Origin: Pseudevernia furfuracea
Taxonomy: Eukaryota; Ascomycota; Lecanoromycetes; Lecanorales; Parmeliaceae
DNA length: 64,000 bases
Assembly: GCA_022315425.1 (NCBI GenBank)
Contig: JAIUPT010000021.1
Coordinates: 1,517,753 to 1,581,752 of the forward strand
Reading direction: 5' to 3'
The notes below the pieces were generated by a model. The model saw nothing but the letters and a program-made list of their open reading frames with translations. It did no database searches and was not told the DNA's origin. This document shows, piece after piece, positions 57,125-64,000 of the stretch; the stretch's first letter is position 1; each line of letters begins with the position of its first letter. A program made the position numbers and the translations under genes.

Positions 57125-57508
57125 GCTCAAAAATGTCTCGAAAACCCACATGGTACTAAGTGGACGAACTCCACAACTCATTGACCATAGTTATTGTCCT
57201 GATTATTAGTCAGAAGTGAGAATTCTTGGCTTTTGGGCGCGCCCACGTGTCTCTCTTCAAGATCCTCAATCGTTGCGATGTGCAAGCAGGATTTAGTATG
57301 ACCAGGTGGGTGGAGCCTAACCTTCTCAATGTGGTTCCATCCTAGCACGAGACAAATCAGAATGGAACAGTGAAGAGGAGGATATAAGATGGACTTACTC
57401 GCCATGTCAAGCTCAGCAACAATAGAAAAGGGAAAGCACCGCAACACCATTGTACCAGCGCCAATAGGAATCGAATCTATTACAACTACTAAACCAACTC
57501 CAACGACA
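57125..57508. other. Intergenic, promoter side of the next gene
   Basis: A possible upstream in-frame ATG at 57389 precedes the chosen start; the intervening text is Thr/Pro-rich and not signal-like. Confidence 0.35.
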
Positions 57509-59346
57509 ATGCCTGTCTCTCTTCCTCAGCTAGCTGCTGGTATCTTATGCCTTGCTCTCTTTATCAGGTCCTGCTTCTCCTCTCCCATTGCTGAATCGGT
57601 CGTTCTCCAACCTGTCCATGTCGCCGATTATGAGGGTTCCTTTGGCCTTCAGCGTCGTGGTCCAGCCGAATTCTCCATACTTGACTTGCAGACTCAGGGT
57701 GAGCTGATGTACGCAAGTTCTCCAGGTATGAAAGCTGTCTATTACTAGCAAAATGTGGAGAGATGACCGTTACTAATGTAATTCAGAGAATGGAAGTCTT
57801 CTTTTCGCGAACATGACACTCTACGCACCAGATGGCCTGTTAATGGTGTCTCTGGAGCACTTCGACCATCTTACCTCTGCCATAGACTGCCAGGGAGACG
57901 ATGGGACGATGTCGCTGACTTTCGACTCCCACCGAGCTTTTGAATACGCTTTGCAAGCCTGGGGATTTGTCAACGCCAACGCCAACGGCAAATTCATGGT
58001 CATTGCTAACCACAAAGGATGCGGGCCTGATGAGGAGAGACAAGCATACATGTGCGTGCACCAACCTGACTCAGAAGCACTGGACCCTGACTTTCCACTG
58101 CAGAATCACCTCAATTAGAGAAGACAGCGAGTACCTCACTACGTACTTAGCTGCAGAACCAGTTCTGTGGACCGAGATTGGGGGCTCTTACGACCTCGAT
58201 TTCGGGCATGTCATGACTAGTCGTCATCTTTCGGAGCGAGGCTTTCTGGATTGGCTCAAAGGCAACATCGATGAAACCAAAGAGGCAGACTTCGACGTCA
58301 ATTTAGGGCATCGAGATGAGGTTGAGAATATATGGCACGATGACAGGTACGTCAAGTGGAGACAACTGTGCCGCCCCACTAAGACCGAATGCAGACGCCT
58401 GATGCTGGATTGTATCAACTGTTTCGTAGCTGGAAGTTTTCATATAAAGGGTCACATCAAGGTATAATGATCCTTCATATCTCCCCAAAAGCTGCTGACT
58501 AGAAGCGTTTAAGACACATCATTGGGATATGCAGGAGGCCACATTGTCAGCCAGTCCCAAGGGCCTCAATGCGACGATGGAACTCCAAGCCAAGGTCACC
58601 CGGACCGACAAGCTTGATGAGTACTCAAACAAGAAAGAGCTTGCGTCAATGGCAGTTCCAGAACTTGGAATCGACATCCCACACGTCTTGAAGCTTGGCG
58701 TTACGCTCGCGTACCAGATCGGATATTCAACGAAAGTAATGGGATCAGCTACAGTCATACTTGGCGCCACATCAAGTCTCCCGGATGATGCGATCATTAC
58801 GATAGATCTCATCGATCCCGATAAAAGCTCGTGGAGTGGCTTCGAGGGCGCAGCTCTGGTTCCTATTTTCGACGTCACGGAATTGTCAGCAAGTGTTCAG
58901 TTTGCCGTCTTTTCGCAGGCCGACATGAGTTTCGGCATTGAGATACCGGAACACGCCAAAGCAGACGTCGAGCTGAACCTGAAGCTACCACAACTTTCTA
59001 CCACCTACGCCGCCGGTTACAGTAAGTTTGACCCCAGCCTCCTCACTGTGATTGATCTTGCACTGAATTTACCGTTTGCACAGAGGAAAAGGGCTTCTGC
59101 AGCGAGGGTGACGATGCTTCGAAGACCGGGGCAAAGTCCACGAAAGCGATAGCCATCGAGCTCTGGCTCGAGGTCAAAGCGGCATTCGAAAAAAAGAAAA
59201 AGGATATTTACTCCTACAAGATCTTCAACCTCACAAAGACTCTGGACGAGGACTGCGTGCCACTTTCAATAGAGGGCCTACTGGAGAATCCAACCGACAG
59301 CCTATCAGGGCTCTTGCCAGTCCCTACGGATTTGATCCTCCCCTGA
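57509..59346 (+). CDS. Secreted protein of unknown function, 529 aa
   Basis: Exons 57509-57725, 57787-58051, 58104-58461, 58535-59021 and 59084-59346, all with GT-AG introns of 52-73 nt and a continuous frame. Start 57509 puts a signal peptide first (MPVSLPQLAAGILCLALFIR, cut near SSP). The body has FANMTLYAPDGLLMVSLEHF, GCGPDEERQAYM, CRRLMLDCINCFVAGSFHIK, then a long beta-rich half (VPELGIDIPHVLKLGVTLAY, DAIITIDLIDPDKSSW). The last exon is Lys-rich, with CVPLSIEGLLENPTDSL near the end. The second half looks like repeated amphipathic beta strands, as in a lectin- or pore-like fold, but that is only an impression. No named family recognised. Confidence 0.78.
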
Positions 59347-60254
59347 TGCTATTTGACTCCAACCTTGAAGAAAATGAGGAGCATGTCCCATGTATACTTT
59401 GCGTCCATTCCTAATTCGAGTACAAACATCGGCGTTTGACAAAAGTTTTAATATGTTAGTGTCTGAAGTTGGTTGAGATTGTTGGATACTTAGCTTATAG
59501 AAGTAAATGTTCAAGGTTCATGAGATTGATCAGCTGTTTCCAGCACCCGTTGCTTGGAGTATCTAGCTACTAAGTAACAACTGTGAACCTTCGATACCTT
59601 TGTTAGACTTGTCGAGGCACTCACTCTCGCGAAAATTTAGTACGGTCAGCTGGCATCGTGTAAACCCAGGGTTTCAGCCTTGGATTCCGACGTTACCCGT
59701 AGGTTACTGCAAGCTCATCAGGGTAATGAAGCACCATGTACCTCATGGAATTTCTATATGTCTGATATCCCGGTCTCGGAGTAAATAAGATACGAGAAAG
59801 CAAAACAAATATCCATAGCCGTCCACCTGGACAGAGAATGTGATGAACAGCTTATAAGAGCAGTCACTTTAATGGCAAAATCGTCTCCCACTTCCCCCCT
59901 TCCTGACCTTAGTGACGCTTTCCTTTCCAACGCGCAAAGTAACATGTACTGGCTCATCATCCTAGCAAGACAAACCCACGACTTCTCAAGTTCACCAGGA
60001 GTACCTTAGTACCTTCCCCTATCCCTCCTGTGTAGCTAGCTAACAAGCCAGACCATTTTTTGAACAAGTCTGTACTCACTCCAAAGCGAACCATCTCTGC
60101 TTCTATTCTTCATCAATAAGTTACATCAGCAATGCCCAGTACAATGCTCGTCGCTACTACCCTTTGCATCAACACCCTTCTACCCTTTGCATAAGCTAGC
60201 TATTATTCCTGTAATCGGACACGCATCCATGATACCACTCAGTGGCGAGTCGAG
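59347..60254. other. Intergenic; nothing recognised
   Basis: No supported gene. Confidence 0.35.
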
Positions 60255-61250
60255 TCACACAAGCCGCCACCCATTTTCACACCCTTTCAATTGTGCATAG
60301 CGCGTCTCCGCTCCCCTTTCCATCGTTGCTTCCGCGTCCAGGGCTCCAAGCTCATTGCGTAGCTCATTCCCCAAACCCTGCAGCGTTGCCAAGGCGGACG
60401 TCTTCCAAGGCTTGATCTTTGCTTGGGAACTTTGCACAATCGTTGCGATGAGAAATGGGAACGAGAGTAAGACGAGAGTCGCAGGCAGCACAAGTCAGAG
60501 CCAATCGACTCGGACGTAGCTTACTGGAGAGTAGGACGTTCCGTTCACAGTCTCGCTCCAAAGCCCCGTTCGAAGACTACAGGCAACGTCAATAATATTT
60601 TGAGGTGGAGGCCAAAGTGTCGCTTACGTATTTGTCATACTCGTTGCCAATCCGTTCAGAAAAGTCACCATAGCTGCTTCATCAATACATTGGCCAGGTA
60701 CAGTTACCCGATTGGCATGAGGCCGATACATCGGAAAGTGTTACATTAGGACTATTTGTAGATGCTCGCCTTCATTGGATTAATTAGGTAAGTCTGATTG
60801 ACTGCCAACGCGTTAGCCTAATCATCGCAGACTTTGCAGATCAGATAGTGTGAAACTGATCTGCCTGCACTCGAATGTAGACATACTATTAGATGGCAAG
60901 CCATCAACCTCTTGGAAGGCTCCTCCTCGGGTACAGGTCGACATGCCGGATCGCTGTAGGCGTATTGGATACGTCACGGCTTGCTGAACAAACGGCTGGA
61001 ATGCTTGCGTCGCGACGACGATGAGAGCGCCCAGTAATACCCAGTGTTTGACGGTCTGATCAGTAGAAGACTCAATATTCATTCGTCAACACATACACTA
61101 ATCCGCCTTTGATCAAGAGAAGTAAGCTTCCCCATGGCCCCTTGGAAGCTTCATCGAATGCCACAAAATCCATCAGGGGCCTTTTCGGTCGTGTGAACCA
61201 CACCCACTTCAGCTGGCCTAACGCTTTTGCAACGCTCCCTTGCTCGTATA
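60255..61250 (-). pseudogene. DUF3176 membrane-protein relic with internal deletion
   Basis: The N-terminal part of a DUF3176 protein is readable from about 61250: ALGQLKWVWFTRPKRPLMDF, then FDEASKGPWGSLLLLIKGG, a 45-nt intron (about 61100-61056), then HWVLLGALIVVATQAFQPFV and QQAVTYPIR, ending at a TGA (60822). The next readable part is the family's C terminus from about 60560: ETVNGTSYSP, VSYVRVDWL, an in-frame TGA where relatives have Trp, then LVLPATLVLLSFPFLIATIV and KPWKTSALATLQGLGNELR, ending at 60255. The several hundred residues between are gone. The protein family is fungal and of unknown function, with membrane segments at both ends. Confidence 0.75.
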
Positions 61251-61902
61251 TGTCACGTCATCAGACGTTTGCCAAGGTCAAACAGCCACGCAAACCCGGA
61301 GGTAGGTGGGGAAACAGAGGTGCTTCTCTTCTCTTGAATGCGGCCAACGAACATTTTTTGAGGTGAACAAAGTCACCGTTATAAAGGGCAAGAAATACGT
61401 ATAATGAGTGAAAAGATGATGCAGATTCTACAAAGCATGAGGTAGAAGGATATGCCTCCACCAAGACGAAGCTAGACGCATCACAGATAGCGGCTTAGTA
61501 AGCCAAGCAAAGACCCTTAAAATTTTCAAGTCCTAGGTACTCTACAGTGAAGCCCGTAAACTTGCCTTACTAACACCCTGCCCCGGAAATTTTACTGAAA
61601 CCATCGCCAAATGCAAGTAGAAGCCATTTTCGCATTACATAGATATAGAATATATACAATCAAGTAGCATATAATCAAGTAGTCACTAGTCGCTGCAGTC
61701 CAGTATTCGAAAATCGGGCAGAACTTCAGGTCCTGAGACCAAATGAGAAAAATTGATGCCACCGTCAATGATGCTCTATGACTGCACTCCCTGCACATAG
61801 CGCGCGAGGCTTATCCAGAAGGGTGTGATGAAGAGGTGAGGTGTTGCCTCGCAATGTAGCCCTAGCTTTTATCGGCCAATGCCGTCTGCGTAGAAGTCGA
61901 AT
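61251..61902. other. Intergenic; nothing recognised
   Basis: Upstream frame 61464-61261 (minus) may be further DUF3176 leader but shows no clear match. Confidence 0.3.
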
Positions 61903-61965
61903 GATGAGGATAACGATGAGGAGGATGAGGAGGATGAGGAGAATGAGAAGGATGAGGAGGATGAC
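61903..61965 (+). repeat. GATGAGGAG simple repeat
   Basis: Imperfect repeats of GATGAG/GAGGAT. An overlapping minus-strand frame yields a Leu/Ile run and is an artefact. Confidence 0.85.
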
Positions 61966-62192
61966 CTGATGATAGTTAGTAGAGCATATGGTGGTGACAG
62001 GAGGTGAGTGTTGATCAAACGGTGGAGGAAGCAAGATCACCCTGGACTCAAATAGCTCAAAAACACCAAGTTCAAGGATTAGCCGGACCAGAGGCTGTTT
62101 GCCAGAGGCTAGATAGATGTCTAGGTGTCTAGGTGCTCGCTGTCGCTGTCGCCATGCCACCGCCCATACCAGAGCCAATTCGGGCCCAGTAT

Positions 62193-62424
62193 AGCCATTG
62201 CAGTCAATTGCAGTCATGTAGCCATTGCAGTCCATTGCAGTCCATTGCGGTCATGAGATTTCAGCCATGTAGCCATTGCAGTCCATTGCGGTCATGAGAT
62301 ATCAGCCATTGCAGCCATGTAGCCATCGCAGTCCATTGCGATCATGAGATTCCAGCTATTACAGTCCATTGCAGTTCATTGCAGTTCATTGCAGCCATGT
62401 AGCCACTGCAGTCATGTAGCCACT
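62193..62424 (+). repeat. Tandem repeat of CATTGCAGTC/ATGTAGC units
   Basis: About a dozen imperfect copies of GCCATTGCAGTCCATTGC with interspersed TCATGTAGCC and TCATGAGATT. Each unit is about 10-30 bp. Non-coding. Confidence 0.85.
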
Positions 62425-62507
62425 GAATTGATTGATTGATTAATCGATTAAGTCATACCGGACACCATACGGGTTACCCCGCAGAGGGTTTTACAGACGT
62501 CTAAGGC

Positions 62508-62622
62508 CCTAACTCTAGTATTCTCGGGCTTTGCACTGCAAAACCCATCCGGATAAATTTTTGATTGGTGGAACAACGTTTTCCGGATCGACCGCTAGCG
62601 GAAGGTTTTGCAGTGCAAAGCC
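62508..62622. mobile_element. Short inverted-repeat element, first copy
   Basis: A perfect 19-bp inverted repeat, GGCTTTGCACTGCAAAACC at 62527-62545 and its complement at 62604-62622, with further partial pairing around ATCCGGAT. The leader CTCTAGTATTCTCG before the left arm recurs at the window's right edge. Likely a MITE or foldback fragment. Confidence 0.7.
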
Positions 62623-62763
62623 TACCTTGGCAATGGCCGTCAGCGACGTCCACCATAAAGATTTGCATGCAGTCTTCGTCGCTGAGAGCATTATTAACTA
62701 GAATAGAGATGCTGAGAGTATTATAGACTGGAATAATGACTAAAATAGTGATGCTGAAAATTG

Positions 62764-63107
62764 CGACACTCAATGCGACACTCAATGCGACACTCAATGC
62801 GACAATCAATGCGACACTTAATGCGACACTCAATAGCAGTGGTCTCAGCAGTATTCTCAGCGGTATTGGTCTCAGCGGTATTCTCAGCGATATTGGTCTC
62901 AGCGGTATTCTCAGCGGTATTCTCAGCAGGTAGTATTCTCAGCGGTGTTCTCAACAGACAGTATTCTCAGCAATAATCTCAGCACTAATCTCAGCATTGA
63001 TCTCAGCAGTGACAGTAACAGTAACAGTAACAGTAACAGTAATAATAACAATAATAATAATAATAGTAATAGTAATAGTAATAGTAATAATAATAATAAT
63101 AATAACA

Positions 63108-63138
<31 letters not shown>

Positions 63139-63145
63139 ATTAATC
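62764..63145 (+). repeat. Cascade of tandem repeats
   Basis: Six copies of a 12-bp unit GACACTCAATGC (62764-62835), then GGTATTCTCAGC-type units (62845-63000), then a CAGTAA/AGTAAT series passing into AAT repeats (63000-63145). The composition changes stepwise from mixed to A/T/G only. Confidence 0.85.
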
Positions 63146-63260
63146 TTAGTATTACTATTCTAGTTAATCGTGATATTTATAATATTATTTTAAATATTTC
63201 ACTTAGTTAATATAATATAGTTTAACTATATGTAGTTCGACTATATATAGTTATAATTAC

Positions 63261-63955
63261 GTGTGTATTAATTAGTTTTATTATTAATTAAAAAGTAATA
63301 TTAATAATTATAAGTTTAGAGTATATATAATAATAATAATATTAGTTTAAGTATAAAAGAAGATAAAAGTTGTTTATAAATTAAATATATTATATTTTAA
63401 TAAAGTTAAAAGTTTATTAATAAAAAGAGTTATATTTAAAGTTAAGTATATAATAGTATATATTAAGTAATAAATAGTAATAAGAGTAATTAAAATTAAA
63501 ATATAATTATATATATTTTAAAGATTAAAAGTTAAAATAGTTAATTAAGTTTAAATAAGTAGTTAGTTAAAAAAGAAAAAATAGAGTTATATAAGTTAAT
63601 AAAGTATAAAAAGAGTGTAAATTAATAAAGTATAAAAAGAGTTATATAATATATAATATAAAGATGTTAAGAGTGTAAATAAGTGTTAGTGTTTATGTGA
63701 TTAATAAAGTTTTTGTTTAAGATATTATGAAGTTATTAAAATATATAAAGTAAATAAGAAGTATATATATTTAAAATTAGATAAGTATTATTAAGTAAAG
63801 AGAAGAAAAAGAGTAAAAATAAAAAAAGAAGAATAAAAAGAAGAAGAAGAATAAAAATAAGAGTAAAAGAATTAAAGTTATTTAAATATATAAGTGTTAA
63901 TAAATAAGAGAAGAAGTGAAAGTTATTATAAAAATAAAAGTAAGAGAGAGAATAA
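63261..63955 (+). other. Cytosine-free AT-rich block
   Basis: Across 695 consecutive bases the + strand contains no C, while G is present in every line. It has no coding capacity. The left side passes from AAT repeats; the right side stops exactly where the CTAACCCTAGTATTCTCGGG repeat begins. It resembles RIP-type decay in being AT-rich, but RIP alone normally removes C and G alike when both strands are compared over several generations. Confidence 0.9.
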
Positions 63956-64000
63956 CTAACCCTAGTATTCTCGGGCTTTGCCTGGCAAAACTCATCCGGA
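63953..64000 (+). repeat. Second copy of the 62508 element start, cut by the window end
   Basis: TAACCCTAGTATTCTCGGGC then TTTGCCTGGCAAAACTCATCCGGA matches 62508-62552 with few differences, in the same orientation. Confidence 0.85.

Noticed and set aside
60470..60525. RIP as the cause of the TGG to TGA changes in the DUF3176 relic and the transposase
   Set aside because: The implied C to T changes are in CpC, not CpA, context in both cases, so they are ordinary nonsense mutations as far as can be seen.
62923..63108. Open frame of nearly pure leucine
   Set aside because: Translation of an AAT/AGT simple repeat.
1..64000. CRISPR arrays, prokaryotic operons, rRNA or tRNA genes
   Set aside because: No spaced identical repeats of that type and no tRNA-like T-loop with a matching fold was seen; the sequence is eukaryotic.

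Overview
The window is nuclear DNA of a filamentous ascomycete (Pezizomycotina). The reasons are: split genes with 42-157 bp introns of GT-AG type; an arginine-specific mitochondrial carbamoyl-phosphate synthase; an ascomycete laccase ending in the DSG-type tail; DUF3176, HET, SprT-like and polyketide-synthase remnants; a Fot1/pogo-type transposon; and an AT-rich block at the right edge. I cannot place the genus. No rRNA or tRNA gene was recognised.

Layout. Positions 1-5.3 kb hold a possible small multi-exon gene, a long decayed gene of unknown function, a broken HET-domain fragment and one plausible disordered protein. Positions 6.1-34 kb are mainly housekeeping and metabolic genes: gamma-glutamyltranspeptidase (+), a PHO84-type phosphate transporter (-), a metallo-beta-lactamase-fold protein (+), a laccase (+), a sucrose/alpha-glucoside-type MFS transporter (+), the large subunit of carbamoyl-phosphate synthase (-, 12 exons) and a SAM methyltransferase (-). 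The exon structures given for these genes were worked out from splice sites plus frame continuity, and every exon sum is a multiple of three. A pogo-like transposon (15.2-17.6 kb) lies inside an older MITE whose complete sister copy is at 43.5 kb.

From about 34.9 kb the character changes to an accessory region. It has a SprT-like metalloprotease with a decayed tandem copy, six predicted small or medium secreted proteins (37.7, 41.1, 46.6, 48.9, 51.1 and 57.5 kb), a RING-finger membrane protein, an ankyrin relic, a polyketide synthase acyltransferase relic and a DUF3176 relic. It also has several local duplications and a striking 1.15 kb array of 14 palindromic repeat units, open on both strands with an exact alternating 22/25-codon spacing. 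The last 1.5 kb changes from tandem repeats to a 695-base stretch (63261-63955) that contains no cytosine on the + strand, bounded on both sides by copies of the same repeat.

The metabolic genes do not form one obvious pathway. Gamma-glutamyl transfer, phosphate import, sugar import, phenol oxidation and arginine synthesis are consistent with a plant-associated or saprotrophic life style, but that is inference. The strongest candidates for something undescribed are the palindromic higher-order repeat with dual open frames, the cytosine-free block, and the small secreted protein set embedded among relics and repeats.
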